Notes: generated by a model not told the origin, from the sequence alone. DNA of 64,000 nt from Phycicoccus avicenniae (GCF_018139485.1 NZ_JAGSNF010000025.1:1-64000); one strand, 5' to 3'; counted from the first letter of the stretch, positions 9,973 to 19,513 are shown. Translations and numbers: made by a program.

Positions 9973-10349
9973 CGTCCGCCCTGCTCGGTCCCGACGACGC
10001 CGAGGTCGATCGCCGGGCAGTCCTTCCACAGCCGCTCGAGCTCGTAGAACTCGCGCTCCTCGTCGTGCTGGACGTGGACCACGATGTCGCTGAAGTCGAT
10101 GAGGACCCAGCGGCCGTCGCGCTGGCCCTCCCGGCGGACGGGCTTGGCCCCGCGCTCGCGCAGGACGTCCTCGACCTCGTCGACGATCGAGCCGACCTGG
10201 CGCTCGGACTCGGCGGAGACGATGACGAAGACGTCGGTCAGCGCGAGCTGGTCCGAGACATCGATCCCGGTGATGGTCGTGGCGAGCTTGTCGGACGCGG
10301 CGGTCGCCGCGGCGCGGGCCAGCTCGAGGGCGCGGTCGGTGGCGGTCAC
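9969..10349 (-). CDS. rsfS: Ribosomal silencing factor RsfS
   Basis: 126 residues of the RsfS/YbeB/iojap family, which binds ribosomal protein L14 on the 50S subunit and blocks subunit joining in starved cells. Recognised by '[27 protein letters not shown]' (read in parts), '[12 protein letters not shown]', and '[15 protein letters not shown]' near residues 80-92. GTG start overlaps the nadD stop and its own stop overlaps the phosphatase start, giving a tightly coupled three-gene operon. Confidence 0.95.
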   Translation of the reverse strand: MTATDRALELARAAATAASDKLATTITGIDVSDQLALTDVFVIVSAESERQVGSIVDEVEDVLRERGAKPVRREGQRDGRWVLIDFSDIVVHVQHDEEREFYELERLWKDCPAIDLGVVGTEQGGR

Positions 10350-10930
10350 GGTGCTCCTGTGTAGAGGTGGTGCTTCGAGATGTACTGGACGACGCCGTCG
10401 GGGACGAGGTACCAGACCGGGTGGCCGTCCCGGACCCGCTCGCGGCAGTCGGTCGAGGAGATCGCCATCGCGGGGACCTCCTGGAGGGTGACCCGGTCCT
10501 CGGGCAGCCCCGACTCGCTGAGCGGGTACCCGGGGCGGGTGACCCCGACGAAGTGGGCGAGGTCCCAGAGGTCGTCGGCGTCCTTCCACGACAGGATCTG
10601 GGCCAGGGCGTCGGCGCCGGTGATGAAGAACAGCTCGGCGTCGGGGCGGGCGGCCCGCAGGTCGCGCAGGGTGTCGACGGTGTACGTCGCCCCCTCCCGG
10701 TCGAGGTCGACCCGGGAGACGGTGAACCGGGGGTTCGAGGCGGTCGCGACGACGGTCATGAGGTAGCGGTGCTCGGCCGGCGTGACGTCGGACTCGGCCT
10801 TCTGCCACGGCCGGCCGGTCGGGACGAAGAGCACCTCGTCGAGCCCGAGGAGGGACTGCACCTCCGACGCCGCGACGAGGTGGCCGTGGTGGATGGGGTC
10901 GAACGTGCCGCCCATCACCCCGAGCCGCAC
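10346..10930 (-). CDS. nadD: Nicotinate-mononucleotide adenylyltransferase
   Basis: Makes deamido-NAD from nicotinate mononucleotide and ATP. The 194-residue protein begins '[18 protein letters not shown]', holding the nucleotidyltransferase GGTFDPxHxGH motif at residues 7-17, and has the C-terminal '[10 protein letters not shown]' motif (the family's ISSTxIR). GTG at 10930 is the only start that leaves the short N-terminus of the family. It follows the small membrane protein by 11 bases and overlaps rsfS by 4. Confidence 0.96.
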   Translation of the reverse strand: MRLGVMGGTFDPIHHGHLVAASEVQSLLGLDEVLFVPTGRPWQKAESDVTPAEHRYLMTVVATASNPRFTVSRVDLDREGATYTVDTLRDLRAARPDAELFFITGADALAQILSWKDADDLWDLAHFVGVTRPGYPLSESGLPEDRVTLQEVPAMAISSTDCRERVRDGHPVWYLVPDGVVQYISKHHLYTGAP

Positions 10931-10941
10931 GCGGCGCTCGC

Positions 10942-11181
10942 TCAGTGGTGGTCCGTGTGCTCGGGCCAGTGCGGGGCGTCGCTCGTCCCGCCCTCGGCGG
11001 CGCCCTTGGCACCCTGGGCGGGCGGGGCGTACTTGTGGTGGGTGCCCCGGAAGGACCAGGTGACCCCGAGGAGGGCGAGGAAGACCAGGAGGGCGATGAG
11101 CCCGATGCTCCACGCGGGCAGCGGCAGCTCGGTACCGCCGGCCTCCTCGGCCGCGGCGAGGGCGACGACGATGCTCGACAT
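10942..11181 (-). CDS. Small single-pass membrane protein
   Basis: 79 residues: a short outside N-terminus, one hydrophobic helix (about 25-42, '[18 protein letters not shown]') and a His/Gly/Lys-rich cytoplasmic tail ending [10 protein letters not shown]. No enzymatic motif. Similar small proteins sit upstream of nadD in other actinobacteria, so it is probably a real conserved gene of unknown function. The ATG at 11181 is the first gene of the operon. Confidence 0.8.
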   Translation of the reverse strand: MSSIVVALAAAEEAGGTELPLPAWSIGLIALLVFLALLGVTWSFRGTHHKYAPPAQGAKGAAEGGTSDAPHWPEHTDHH

Positions 11182-11216
11182 GGCGGTCAGCCTACCGGGT
11201 GGCTGTCCACCGATTT

Positions 11217-11268
11217 CGTCCACAGGGCTGTGCACGACGGGGGTGTCGTGCGCGGCGGCCTGTGGACG
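11217..11268. repeat. Nested inverted repeat near the nadD operon promoter
   Basis: Outer 10-bp arms CGTCCACAGG / CCTGTGGACG enclose inner 7-bp arms GCACGAC / GTCGTGC. The outer arms are part of TCGTCCACA on each strand, one mismatch from the actinobacterial DnaA box TTGTCCACA. Confidence 0.6.
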
Positions 11269-11632
11269 ACACGCCGCCCGGACCGACGACGCCGGAAAAC
11301 CCCCCGAACAGGTTGCGACGACCCTCGCCGGACGGCTAGAACAGTCCCCACGCCCGCTGCGCGGAGCAGGCCCGGACCCCGAGAACGGTCCGTGCCCGTG
11401 ACGCCCAGGGGTGGGTCGATCGGATAACGGTACGACGCCCTGCGTCCCGGAGACGGGCGCAGGCCGTGCGCCGCCCTCGGGGGGTGCACGCCGCGTGCGA
11501 CGGCGCGGGTACCGCGGCCGACGGCCCGGGAGAAGTCCGTCCCTCGGGGCGGCACCATCGTCGCGTGGTTCACCTCGTGCGGCTCGCCGCAAGGGTCCAC
11601 CGGCCCGCGGGCCGGTGGTTCCGCCGCCGGCC

Positions 11633-11664
11633 GAGGGCCCCCGGTCTCGTACTCGGGGGCCCTC
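11633..11664. terminator. GC-rich hairpin, possible terminator
   Basis: GAGGGCCCCCG / CGGGGGCCCTC with a 10-base loop; no T-tract. No annotated gene ends here, which hints at an unannotated transcript. Confidence 0.45.
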
Positions 11665-11737
11665 CGGCCGCACCTCGGGGGTCGGGTGGGACCTCCCCCA
11701 CCCGCCCGAACGGGTCGATGCCGGGCGCCGCGACGCC

Positions 11738-11743
11738 TACCCT
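11738..11743 (+). promoter_or_regulatory. -10 element of the GT2 gene
   Basis: TACCCT six bases before the ATG at 11750; the message is probably leaderless. Confidence 0.55.
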
Positions 11744-11749
11744 GGGCGC

Positions 11750-12754
11750 ATGCCGGAGCCGGAGCTGTCGGTCGTCGTCCCGATGTACGACGAGCAGGAC
11801 GTCATCCCCCTGTTCGTCGACCGCCTCCGCCCGCTCGCCGAGGCCTGGGGCGTCACGTACGAGATCCTCTGCGTCGACGACGGCTCGAGCGACGCGACCC
11901 CCGTCCTGCTCCAGCGGCTGCGCCGCGAGTGGGACGCCGTGCGGGTCGTGCGGCTGCGGGCCAACGCCGGCCACCAGGCCGCCATCTCCGCGGGCCTGGA
12001 CCGGGCCCGGGGGCGCTACGTCGTGACGATCGACGCCGACCTGCAGGACCCGCCGGAGACCATCGCCGAGATGCTCGCCGTCGCCCGCGAGCAGGACGTC
12101 GACGTCGTCTACGGGGTGCGGGAGGACCGCTCGAGCGACACCGCCTTCAAGCGGGTCACCGCCCGCGCCTTCTACCGCTCCATCCGTGCCCTGTCCGACG
12201 TCGACTCCCGGGTCGACGCCGGCGACTTCCGGCTCATGTCCCGGGCCACCGTCGACGCCGTCAACGCCCTCCCGGAGCAGAACCGGGTGCTGCGGCTCGT
12301 CGTCCCCGCCCTCGGCTTCCCCAGCGCCTCCGTGGGCTACACCCGGGCCGAGCGGGCAGCGGGCGACTCGAAGTACCCCCTCGGCAAGATGCTCCGGCTC
12401 GCCGTCGACGGGGTCACCGGGTTCTCCATCGCCCCGCTGCGGTTCGCGACGTGGCTCGGCCTCCTCGGCGGCGTCGCGGCGCTCGCCGTCCTCGTGTACG
12501 CCGTGGCCGCGATGCTCCTCGGCAACACCCTCCCCGGCTGGACCTCGACGGTGGTCGTCGTCGCCGCCGTCGGCGCCGTGCAGCTGCTCGCCCTCGGCAT
12601 CCTCGGGGAGTACGTGAGGCGCACCTACGCGGCGCTGCAGGCCCGTCCGACGTACTTCGTCGCGCACGACAGCCTCACCGGCGGCGAGGAGCGCGCCGAC
12701 GCCCGGGTCACCCCGCTCCCCCGGCGGGACGCCTCGGGCGGCACGGGCGGCTGA
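11750..12754 (+). CDS. GT2 family glycosyltransferase, GtrB/DPM1-like with two membrane helices
   Basis: 334 residues. The N-terminal GT-A catalytic domain shows 'SVVVPMYDEQDVI', 'LCVDDGSSDAT', the 'ANAGHQAAISAGL' segment and the metal-binding 'IDADLQDPP', followed by 'DAGDFRLM'. Two transmembrane helices (about 230-255 and 265-290) follow. Such enzymes move a sugar from a nucleotide donor to polyprenyl phosphate at the inner membrane face, for wall polymer or protein glycosylation; donor and acceptor are not evident. Upstream in-frame sequence is open but has no coding character, and the TACCCT -10 element supports the ATG at 11750. Confidence 0.9.
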   Translation: MPEPELSVVVPMYDEQDVIPLFVDRLRPLAEAWGVTYEILCVDDGSSDATPVLLQRLRREWDAVRVVRLRANAGHQAAISAGLDRARGRYVVTIDADLQDPPETIAEMLAVAREQDVDVVYGVREDRSSDTAFKRVTARAFYRSIRALSDVDSRVDAGDFRLMSRATVDAVNALPEQNRVLRLVVPALGFPSASVGYTRAERAAGDSKYPLGKMLRLAVDGVTGFSIAPLRFATWLGLLGGVAALAVLVYAVAAMLLGNTLPGWTSTVVVVAAVGAVQLLALGILGEYVRRTYAALQARPTYFVAHDSLTGGEERADARVTPLPRRDASGGTGG

Positions 12755-12812
12755 CCGCCCGCCGGGCGGGCCGCGTCGGCGGCGCCAGACGCGTCCGACC
12801 CGGACGACGCGG

Positions 12813-14102
12813 TCAGGTCCGGACCTGGCCGTCCCCCTCGACGACCCACTTCGTCGTCGTGAGCTCCGGCAGCGCCATCGGCCCGCGGGCGTGCAGCTTC
12901 TGGGTCGAGATGCCGATCTCCGCGCCGAACCCGAACTCGCCGCCGTCGGTGAACCGGGTGCTCGCGTTGACCATGACGGCGGCGGCGTCGACCTCGGCGG
13001 TGAACCGGCGGGCGGCCGCCCGGTCCTCGGTGACGATCGCCTCGGTGTGCCCCGACCCGTGCCGGCGGATGTGGGCGAGGGCGGCGTCGAGGTCGTCGAC
13101 GACCCCGACGGCCATCTCGAGGCCGTGGAACTCCGTCGCGAAGTGCTCGTCGGTCACGGCGTCGTGCACGACCCCGGCGGCCGCGGCCCTCTCCCCTGCG
13201 ACGTCGTCGGTGTGCAGCGTGACGCCCTCGGCGGCGAGCGCCGGGAGCACCCGCGGCAGGAAGGCCGCGGCGACGTCCCGGTGGACGAGGAGGGACTCGG
13301 CGGCGTTGCAGACGCTCGGCCGGTGCGTCTTGCTGTTGACGGCGATGGCGAGCGCACGGTCGAGGTCGGCCGCGGCGTCGACGTACACGTGGCAGTTGCC
13401 GACGCCGGTCTCGATGACCGGGACGGTCGAGCCGGTGACGACGGCCTCGATGAGGTCGGCCCCACCCCGCGGGATGAGGAGGTCGACGAGGCCGCGGGCC
13501 GTCATGAGCGCCCGGACGACCCCGTGCCCGCCCTCGAGGAGCGTCACGGCGTCCGCGGGCAGGCCGTGCCCCTCGAGGGCCGTCCGGAGGACGCCGACGA
13601 GGGCGCCGTTGGTCTCGGCGGCGGCGCTGCCACCGCGCAGGAGGACGGCGTTGCCGGACTTCAGACCGAGGCCGGCGGCGTCGACCGTGACGTTCGGGCG
13701 GGCCTCGTAGATCATCCCGACGACGCCCATCGGCACCCGCACCTGGCGGATCTGCAGGCCGTTGGCGAGGGTCGAGCCGCGCACGACCTCCCCGACCGGG
13801 TCGGGCAGGCCGGCGACGTCGCGCAGCGCCCCGGCGACGGCGGCGACGCGGTCCGGGTCGAGCCGCAGCCGGTCGCGCAGGCTCTCGGCCATCCGCTGCT
13901 GCGCGCCCCGCTCGAGGTCGAGGGCGTTCGCGGCGACGACCTCCTCGGTCGCGGCGTCGAGGGCGTCCGCGAGGACGTGCAGCGCGGCGTCCTTCTCGGC
14001 CCGCGACAGGAGGGCAAGACGCCGGGAGGCGGCGCCGGCGCCCTCGGCGGCGGTCCGGACGGCCTCGACGTCGGCGGGGTCCACGGCGGTGTGCTCGGCC
14101 AT
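12813..14102 (-). CDS. proA: Glutamate-5-semialdehyde dehydrogenase (gamma-glutamyl phosphate reductase)
   Basis: Second step of proline synthesis: NADPH reduction of gamma-glutamyl phosphate made by ProB. 429 residues, normal length, with '[18 protein letters not shown]', '[12 protein letters not shown]', the Cys-containing active-site region '[14 protein letters not shown]' and '[19 protein letters not shown]'. Start ATG at 14102 is supported by TACGCT six bases upstream, suggesting a leaderless mRNA. It is not in one transcript with proB, which lies about 1.9 kb away across pdxY and an amidohydrolase gene. Confidence 0.97.
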   Translation of the reverse strand: MAEHTAVDPADVEAVRTAAEGAGAASRRLALLSRAEKDAALHVLADALDAATEEVVAANALDLERGAQQRMAESLRDRLRLDPDRVAAVAGALRDVAGLPDPVGEVVRGSTLANGLQIRQVRVPMGVVGMIYEARPNVTVDAAGLGLKSGNAVLLRGGSAAAETNGALVGVLRTALEGHGLPADAVTLLEGGHGVVRALMTARGLVDLLIPRGGADLIEAVVTGSTVPVIETGVGNCHVYVDAAADLDRALAIAVNSKTHRPSVCNAAESLLVHRDVAAAFLPRVLPALAAEGVTLHTDDVAGERAAAAGVVHDAVTDEHFATEFHGLEMAVGVVDDLDAALAHIRRHGSGHTEAIVTEDRAAARRFTAEVDAAAVMVNASTRFTDGGEFGFGAEIGISTQKLHARGPMALPELTTTKWVVEGDGQVRT

Positions 14103-14108
14103 GGCGTC

Positions 14109-14114
14109 AGCGTA
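14109..14114 (-). promoter_or_regulatory. -10 element of proA
   Basis: TACGCT (minus strand) six bases before the proA ATG. Confidence 0.55.
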
Positions 14115-14163
14115 GGACGGAGCGGCCGTGCGTCGCGGCGGCGTCCGGTGCGAGGATGGCGCG

Positions 14164-15018
14164 GTGACGACGATCCTCTCCATCCAGTCCTCCGTCGCGT
14201 ACGGCCACGTCGGCAACTCCGCGGCGGTATTCCCGCTCCAGCGCCTCGGCGTCGAGGTGTGGCCGGTGCACACCGTCCACTTCTCGAACCACACCGGCTA
14301 CGGCGCCTGGCGCGGCCCGCTCATGCCGCCGGAGGACGTGCGCGAGGTCGTCACCGGGGTCGAGGAGCGCGGCGCGCTCGGCGAGGTCGACGCGGTCCTG
14401 TCCGGCTACCAGGGCGGGGAGCAGATCGGCGAGGTGGTCCTCGACGCCGTCGCCCGGACCAAGGCCGCGAACCCGTCGGCGATCTACGCCTGCGACCCGG
14501 TGATGGGCAACGCGACGTCCGGCTGCTTCGTCCACCCCGCCATCCCGGTGCTCCTGCGCGAGAAGGTCGTCCCGCAGGCCGACCTCATCACCCCGAACCA
14601 GTTCGAGCTCGGCTTCCTCACCGGGACCGAGCCGGACGACCTCGACTCCACGCTCGCCTCCGTCGAGGCGGCCCGCGCGATGGGCCCCTCGACGGTGCTC
14701 GTGACGAGCGTCCTGCGCCCGGACCGGCCGGAGGACACCATCGAGATGCTCGCCGTCCACGGGGACGGTGCGTGGATCGTGCGGACGCCGCGGCTGCCGC
14801 TCAAGGCCAACGGGTCGGGCGACGTCACCGCCGCGCTCTTCACCGCGCACCTGCTCGAGACGGGTGACGCGGGCGTGGCGCTCGGGCGCACCGTCTCGAG
14901 CGTCTTCGACCTCCTGGAGACGACGCACCGGTCCGGCCGGCGCGAGCTGCAGCTCGTCCAGAGCCAGGAGACGATCGCGACCCCGCGGATGCAGTTCGAG
15001 GTCGAGCGCCTGCACTGA
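14164..15018 (+). CDS. pdxY: Pyridoxal kinase
   Basis: Phosphorylates pyridoxal to pyridoxal 5'-phosphate in the B6 salvage pathway. 284 residues beginning '[20 protein letters not shown]', the hallmark of the PdxY/PdxK ribokinase-like family. Further motifs: 'VLSGYQGG', 'YACDPVMGN', '[13 protein letters not shown]' and the anion-hole/catalytic '[13 protein letters not shown]' (the family's GTGD; here GSGD with the catalytic Asp kept). GTG at 14164 begins exactly at the conserved N-terminus; a GAGGAT motif six bases upstream may be a -10 or a weak ribosome-binding site. Divergent from proA. Confidence 0.93.
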   Translation: MTTILSIQSSVAYGHVGNSAAVFPLQRLGVEVWPVHTVHFSNHTGYGAWRGPLMPPEDVREVVTGVEERGALGEVDAVLSGYQGGEQIGEVVLDAVARTKAANPSAIYACDPVMGNATSGCFVHPAIPVLLREKVVPQADLITPNQFELGFLTGTEPDDLDSTLASVEAARAMGPSTVLVTSVLRPDRPEDTIEMLAVHGDGAWIVRTPRLPLKANGSGDVTAALFTAHLLETGDAGVALGRTVSSVFDLLETTHRSGRRELQLVQSQETIATPRMQFEVERLH

Positions 15019-15053
15019 CCCCGCCCGACCGCCGGCGCCGGAGGGGCCGGAGG

Positions 15054-15968
15054 TCAGGCGCCCTCGACGAGCCGGCGCGGGGTCTCCCAGCACACCTGGC
15101 GCAGCCACGCGTCGTCGAGCCGGGGCTCCCGGTCACGCAGCCGTGCGAGCGCCTCGAGCTGGTGGGCGTACGGGTACGGGATCGTCGGGAAGTCCGACCC
15201 GAGGAGCACCTTCGGGCCGAGGTCGGCGAGCCGGGGCAGGAGGTCGTCCGGGAAGGCCCCCGCCTCCTCGATCGCCGAGAAGAAGTCGGTCCACACCATC
15301 GTCGTGTCGAGGTGCGTCCGCTCGAACCGCTCGGCGAGGTCGAGGAACCCCGCGTACTCCGGCGCCCCGAGGTGGGCGACGACGACGGTGAGGAGCGGGT
15401 GCCGCTCGAGGACCCGGCGCAGCGGGACCGGCCCGGTGAAGGCGTTGCCGACCGGCCCGGACCCCGCGTGGACGACGACCGGGGTGCCGGCGGCGGCGAG
15501 CACCTCCCACGCGGGGTCGAGCAGCGGGTCGTCGAGGGCGAACTCTCCGACCTGCACGTGCACCTTCCAGACCTGCGCGCCCGCCGCGACGAGGTCGGGG
15601 ACGTAGCGCGCCGCCTCCGGCTCGGGGTAGAGCGTCGCGGACCACAGGGCCTCCGGCACCTCGCCGGCGAACGTGCGGGCCCAGTCGTTGAGGAAGGTCG
15701 CGACGCCGGGCTTGTGCGCGTACGGCAGCGTCCCGAAGCGGCGCACCCCCATCGCCCGCAGGTGCTCGACCCGCTCCTGCACGCTCCCGCGGTACCGGAT
15801 GGGCCAGGGGCGGCCGATCTTCGGGCCGGCGTCGTCGAAGACCGCCCACACGGCGCGCTGGATCCGCGGCGGGAGGAAGTGGACGTGGACGTCGTAGAGG
15901 CCCGGCAGACCGAGCGCCCGCCAGAACGCGGGGACGTCCTCGTCGGTGCGCGGCGGGACGGCGGGCAC
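15054..15968 (-). CDS. Amidohydrolase family 2 (ACMSD-like) protein
   Basis: 304 residues of the metal-dependent TIM-barrel amidohydrolases. Metal ligands are visible: 'YDVHVHF' (HxH), 'VVVHAGSG', 'VVVAHLGAPEY' and 'LLGSDFPTIPY' (Asp). Relatives decarboxylate or hydrolyse aromatic and small carboxylic compounds; the substrate is unknown. GTG start lies 11 bases beyond the proB stop, so it is probably the last gene of the rplU-rpmA-obgE-proB unit. No pathway partner is adjacent. Confidence 0.8.
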   Translation of the reverse strand: MPAVPPRTDEDVPAFWRALGLPGLYDVHVHFLPPRIQRAVWAVFDDAGPKIGRPWPIRYRGSVQERVEHLRAMGVRRFGTLPYAHKPGVATFLNDWARTFAGEVPEALWSATLYPEPEAARYVPDLVAAGAQVWKVHVQVGEFALDDPLLDPAWEVLAAAGTPVVVHAGSGPVGNAFTGPVPLRRVLERHPLLTVVVAHLGAPEYAGFLDLAERFERTHLDTTMVWTDFFSAIEEAGAFPDDLLPRLADLGPKVLLGSDFPTIPYPYAHQLEALARLRDREPRLDDAWLRQVCWETPRRLVEGA

Positions 15969-15979
15969 GGTCGCCCCGC

Positions 15980-17143
15980 TCAGAGGACGACGAGGTCGTC
16001 ACGGTGGACGACCTCGCGCTCGTAGCCCGGCCCGAGGTCGCGGGCGAGGTCCTTCGTCGAGCGGCCGAGCATCCGCGGCAGCTCGCCGGAGGAGTACGTG
16101 ACGAGACCGCGGGCGACGACCCGGCCGTCGGGGGCGCAGACGTCGACCGGGTCGCCCGCGGCGAAGGTGCCGACGACGTCGGTGACCCCGGCGGGCAGCA
16201 GGGAGGTGCGCCGCTCGGTGACCGCCCGCACGGCGCCGTCGTCGAGGACGAGCCGTCCCCGCGCGGTCGTCGCGTGCGCGAGCCAGCGCTTGCGGGAGCC
16301 GGTCGTCGCAGCGGCCGGCGCGAAGAGCGTGCCACGGTCCTCGCCGGCGAGCGCCCCCGCGAGGTCGGCGAGGCGGGTGAGCAGCGTCGGGGCGCCCGCG
16401 GTGCCGGCGATGCCGGCCGCCTCAACCTTCGTCACCATCCCCCCGGACCCGACCGAGGACCCGGTCCCGCCGATCGTCACGGCGTCGAGGTCCTCGCTCG
16501 TCCCGACGTAGGGCACCCGTCGGGAGCCGCCCTGGGACGGCGGCCCGTCGTAGAGCGCGTCGACGTCCGTGAGCAGCACGAGCCCACCGGCGCCGACGAG
16601 GTCGACGACGAGGGCCGCGAGCCGGTCGTTGTCGCCGAACCGGATCTCGTGGGTCGCGACGGTGTCGTTCTCGTTGACGATGGGGACGATGCCGAGGTCG
16701 AGCAGCCGTTCCAGGGTGCGCCGGGCGTTCGTCCAGTGCCTGCGGCGGGTCGTGTCGTCCGCGGTGAGCAGGACCTGCCCGACGCTGAGCCCGTGCCGGG
16801 CGAAGGCCGCCTGGTAGGCGGCGACGAGCGCACCCTGGCCGACACTCGCGGCGGCCTGCTGGGTCGCGAGGTCGGTGGGCCGGTGGGTCAGCCCGAGCGG
16901 GCCGATCCCGGCGGCGATGGCCCCGGAGGAGACGAGGACGACCTGGTCACCGGCGAGCCGGCGCGCGGCGAGGACGTCGACGAGCGCGCCGAGGGCGTCC
17001 ACGTCGAGGGCTCCGCCGTCGGCGCTCGTCAGCGACGACGAGCCGACCTTGACGACGAGCCGCCCGGCGCCGCGCAGCGAGTCACGCAGCCCGGCGGCGG
17101 CGTCGCTCGTCGCCGGGCCCCTCTCAGCGCCGCGTGTGGTCAC
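15980..17143 (-). CDS. proB: Glutamate 5-kinase
   Basis: First step of proline synthesis. 387 residues: an amino-acid kinase domain with 'VVKVGSSSLT', 'VVLVSSGAIAAG', 'VNENDTVAT' and 'FGDNDRLAALVV', then a C-terminal PUA domain (about 285-375). The PUA-containing form is normally feedback inhibited by proline. GTG start, 13 bases after the obgE stop, as in many actinobacteria. ProA is elsewhere in the window under its own promoter. Confidence 0.96.
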   Translation of the reverse strand: MTTRGAERGPATSDAAAGLRDSLRGAGRLVVKVGSSSLTSADGGALDVDALGALVDVLAARRLAGDQVVLVSSGAIAAGIGPLGLTHRPTDLATQQAAASVGQGALVAAYQAAFARHGLSVGQVLLTADDTTRRRHWTNARRTLERLLDLGIVPIVNENDTVATHEIRFGDNDRLAALVVDLVGAGGLVLLTDVDALYDGPPSQGGSRRVPYVGTSEDLDAVTIGGTGSSVGSGGMVTKVEAAGIAGTAGAPTLLTRLADLAGALAGEDRGTLFAPAAATTGSRKRWLAHATTARGRLVLDDGAVRAVTERRTSLLPAGVTDVVGTFAAGDPVDVCAPDGRVVARGLVTYSSGELPRMLGRSTKDLARDLGPGYEREVVHRDDLVVL

Positions 17144-17156
17144 GCGCGGTGCCCGC

Positions 17157-18686
17157 TCACGCGTCGTCCTCGCCGCCGGTCCACCGGCCGGCCCGGCGCT
17201 CGGCCGCGAGCTCGTCGCGGGCCGCGGTCTGGGCGTCCTTGCGGGAGTGGAACTCCTCGCGCTTCTCCCCGCGGGTCTTGCGGGTGGACTCCCCGAGCCG
17301 CAGGTCGGTGCCGCGCGGGCCGGTGAGGTGCTCGGCCCCGGCGCTCATCGTCGGCTCCCAGTCGAAGACGACGGCGTCGTCCTCCGGGCCGATGAGGACC
17401 GTGGACCCGCTGACCGCCCCGGCCTCGAGCAGCTGCTGCTCGACCCCGAGCCGGGTGAGCCGGTCGGCGAGGTAGCCGACGGCCTCGTCGTTGGAGAAGT
17501 CGGTCTGGCGCACCCAGCGGGTGGGCCGCTCGCCGACGACGCGGAAGACCTCGCCGTCCGGGGTGTTCTCCCGGCGGACGAGGAACCCGCTGTCGTCGAC
17601 GCCCTTCGGCCGGAGCACGATGCGCGGTCGGGGCTGCTCGGCGGCCTCGCGCTCGGTCTCGGCGCGGGCGGCGGCGACGTGTCGGGCGAGGGCGAAGGTC
17701 AGCTCCTTGAGGCCCTGGTGGGCGACCGCGGAGACGACGTGCACCTCGAGGCCACGCTCCTCGAGCATCGGGCGGACCATCTCGGCGAGGTCGCGGGCGT
17801 CCGGGACGTCGGCCTTGTTGAGCACGACGACGCGGGTGCGCTCGGACAGCGGCCGGCCGCCGAGGCTGTCGTCGGTGACGTAGGCGGCGAGCTCGTCCTC
17901 GATGACGTCGAGGTCGGTGAGCGGGTCGCGGCCCGGCTCGAGCGTCGCGCAGTCGACGACGTGGACGAGGACCGAGCAGCGCTCGACGTGCCGGAGGAAC
18001 TCCAGGCCGAGGCCCTTGCCCTGGCTCGCCCCCGGGATGAGGCCGGGGACGTCGGCGACGGTGTACCGCTCGGCGCCGGCGGTGACGACGCCGAGGTTCG
18101 GGACGAGGGTCGTGAACGGGTAGTCGGCGATCTTCGGCTTCGCCGCCGACAGCACGGACACGAGCGAGGACTTGCCCGCCGACGGGAACCCGATGAGGGC
18201 GACGTCGGCGAGCGACTTCAGCTCGAGGACGACGTCGCGGCTCTCCCCCGGCTCGCCGAGCAGCGCGAACCCCGGCGCCTTGCGGCGCGGGCTCGCGAGC
18301 GCCTTGTTGCCGAGCCCGCCACGACCGCCCTGGGCGAGGACGAAGCGGGCGCCCGGACCGACGAGGTCGGCGAGGACGTCGCCGGCGGCGTCCTTGACGA
18401 CCGTCCCCTCGGGCACCGGGAGGACGAGGTCGCCCCCGTCGCCGCCGTTGCGCTCGTCACCGGCGCCGGGCTTGCCGTTGTCGGCGCGGCGGTGCGGGCT
18501 GTGGTGGTAGTCGATGAGCGTCGTCGACTGCGGGTCGACCTCGAGGACGACCGAGCCGCCCCGCCCGCCGTTGCCGCCGTCGGGGCCGCCGAGCGGCTTG
18601 AACTTCTCGCGGCGGACGGAGGCGACCCCGTGGCCGCCGTTGCCCGCGGTGACGTGGAGGACGACGCGGTCGACGAAGGTCGCCAT
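17157..18686 (-). CDS. obgE: Obg-family GTPase
   Basis: 509 residues. N-terminal glycine-rich Obg fold (1-160, many 'GGxGG' turns such as '[12 protein letters not shown]'), central GTPase domain with G1 '[10 protein letters not shown]', switch '[11 protein letters not shown]', G3 'DVPGL', G4 'NKAD', and a C-terminal OCT domain followed by an acidic/basic tail. Binds the 50S ribosome, acting in assembly and ppGpp response. ATG at 18686 with GGAGCAACCCCC upstream (weak RBS). Two GC-rich hairpins separate it from rpmA and may lower its expression relative to the ribosomal proteins. Confidence 0.97.
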   Translation of the reverse strand: MATFVDRVVLHVTAGNGGHGVASVRREKFKPLGGPDGGNGGRGGSVVLEVDPQSTTLIDYHHSPHRRADNGKPGAGDERNGGDGGDLVLPVPEGTVVKDAAGDVLADLVGPGARFVLAQGGRGGLGNKALASPRRKAPGFALLGEPGESRDVVLELKSLADVALIGFPSAGKSSLVSVLSAAKPKIADYPFTTLVPNLGVVTAGAERYTVADVPGLIPGASQGKGLGLEFLRHVERCSVLVHVVDCATLEPGRDPLTDLDVIEDELAAYVTDDSLGGRPLSERTRVVVLNKADVPDARDLAEMVRPMLEERGLEVHVVSAVAHQGLKELTFALARHVAAARAETEREAAEQPRPRIVLRPKGVDDSGFLVRRENTPDGEVFRVVGERPTRWVRQTDFSNDEAVGYLADRLTRLGVEQQLLEAGAVSGSTVLIGPEDDAVVFDWEPTMSAGAEHLTGPRGTDLRLGESTRKTRGEKREEFHSRKDAQTAARDELAAERRAGRWTGGEDDA

Positions 18687-18721
18687 GGGGGTTGCTCCTG
18701 GGGTGCGGGTGGGGATGCGTC

Positions 18722-18753
18722 GAGGGGCGGGCCGTTCAGCCGGCCCGCCCCTC
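18722..18753. terminator. Hairpin between rpmA and obgE
   Basis: 13-bp stem GAGGGGCGGGCCG / CGGCCCGCCCCTC with a 6-base loop, without T-tract; probably a partial terminator or RNA-processing barrier within the operon. Confidence 0.6.
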
Positions 18754-18769
18754 GGCGGCGTGGTGCGTG

Positions 18770-18791
18770 GTGCCGGGCGACGGCCCGGCAC
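18770..18791. terminator. Second hairpin between rpmA and obgE
   Basis: 9-bp stem GTGCCGGGC / GCCCGGCAC directly behind the rpmA stop, in tandem with the larger hairpin at 18722-18753. Confidence 0.5.
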
Positions 18792-18794
18792 GGC

Positions 18795-19067
18795 TCACTC
18801 GGCGGCGGCGGTCTCCGCGGCCGGGGTGATGTTCACGGTCTTGCGTCCGCGCTTGCTGCCGAAGGTCACCGCTCCGGGGACGAGCGCGAAGAGCGTGTCG
18901 TCGCCGCCCCGGCCGACGCCGTCGCCCGGGTGGAAGTGGGTGCCGCGCTGACGGACGAGGATCTCGCCCGCCTTGACGGTCTGGCCGCCGAAGCGCTTGA
19001 CGCCGAGGAACTGTGCGTTCGAGTCACGACCGTTGCGGGTCGAGGACGCACCCTTCTTGTGTGCCAT
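18795..19067 (-). CDS. rpmA: Ribosomal protein L27
   Basis: 90-residue 50S protein near the peptidyl-transferase centre. Starts '[20 protein letters not shown]', so no leader peptide is cleaved off as in Firmicutes, followed by 'LGVKRFGGQ', '[13 protein letters not shown]' and '[11 protein letters not shown]'. The Ala-rich C-terminal tail is lineage specific. It follows rplU by 36 bases. Confidence 0.98.
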   Translation of the reverse strand: MAHKKGASSTRNGRDSNAQFLGVKRFGGQTVKAGEILVRQRGTHFHPGDGVGRGGDDTLFALVPGAVTFGSKRGRKTVNITPAAETAAAE

Positions 19068-19103
19068 GTCTGTCTGTCCTGTCCGTGAGGTCCGAGCGTG
19101 GGC

Positions 19104-19412
19104 TCAGGCGTCGATCGCGGTGATCTTGACCTGGGTGAGCGGCTGGCGGTGGCCCTGGCGCTTCCGGTAGCCGGTCTTGTTCTTGTACTTGAGGATCGTG
19201 ATCTTGGGGCCCTTGGCGGGCTTGACGACCTCCGCGGTGACGGTGACCTTCGCGAGCTTGGAGGCGTCGCTGGTGACCGAGCCGCCGTCGACGACGAGGA
19301 GCGGCTGCAGCCGGATGGTGTCGCCGGCCTGGCCGGTCTGCTTGTCGATGAGCAGGGTGTCGCCCACGGAGACCTTCTCCTGGCGACCGCCTGCGCGCAC
19401 AATCGCGTACAC
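19104..19412 (-). CDS. rplU: Ribosomal protein L21
   Basis: 102-residue 50S protein: '[18 protein letters not shown]' at the start, the '[19 protein letters not shown]' rRNA-binding stretch near the end. GTG at 19412 is chosen over the in-frame GTG at 19424 because it matches the usual (M/V)YAIVR start and has GGAAG about 11 bases upstream. A TACGCT motif at 19514-19519 may be the operon promoter, giving a 5' leader of about 100 bases. Confidence 0.96.
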   Translation of the reverse strand: MYAIVRAGGRQEKVSVGDTLLIDKQTGQAGDTIRLQPLLVVDGGSVTSDASKLAKVTVTAEVVKPAKGPKITILKYKNKTGYRKRQGHRQPLTQVKITAIDA

Positions 19413-19513
19413 GTTCGTACTCACTTCCTGTTCGGGTGCGCTCGCTCGTGACCGGCCGATAGCGACCCCGTGGACGACACGGGACACCGACGCGGTGGGC
19501 GCACCGACCCACC

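Larger units (their letters stand above)
11182..11749. other. 568-base non-coding stretch rich in hairpins
   Basis: No credible protein frame. It holds (a) nested inverted repeats at 11217-11268 (outer arms CGTCCACAGG/CCTGTGGACG, inner arms GCACGAC/GTCGTGC); (b) a hairpin at 11439-11463 (CCTGC..CCCG-GAGA-CGGG..GCAGG) just after an AT-richer patch 'CGGATAACGG'; (c) a 22-bp palindrome at 11597-11618; (d) an 11-bp stem with 10-base loop at 11633-11664 (GAGGGCCCCCG/CGGGGGCCCTC), probably a terminator; and (e) the glycosyltransferase promoter. It could contain a small RNA, but that is not shown. Confidence 0.5.

Noticed and set aside
11411-11749. In-frame upstream extension of the GT2 gene
   Set aside because: Arg/Pro/Gly-rich with no conserved domain; the TACCCT element and the start of the GT-A fold favour ATG at 11750.
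12755-12812. proA and proB as one proline operon
   Set aside because: They are 1.9 kb apart with pdxY (plus strand) and another gene between, and proA has its own -10 element.
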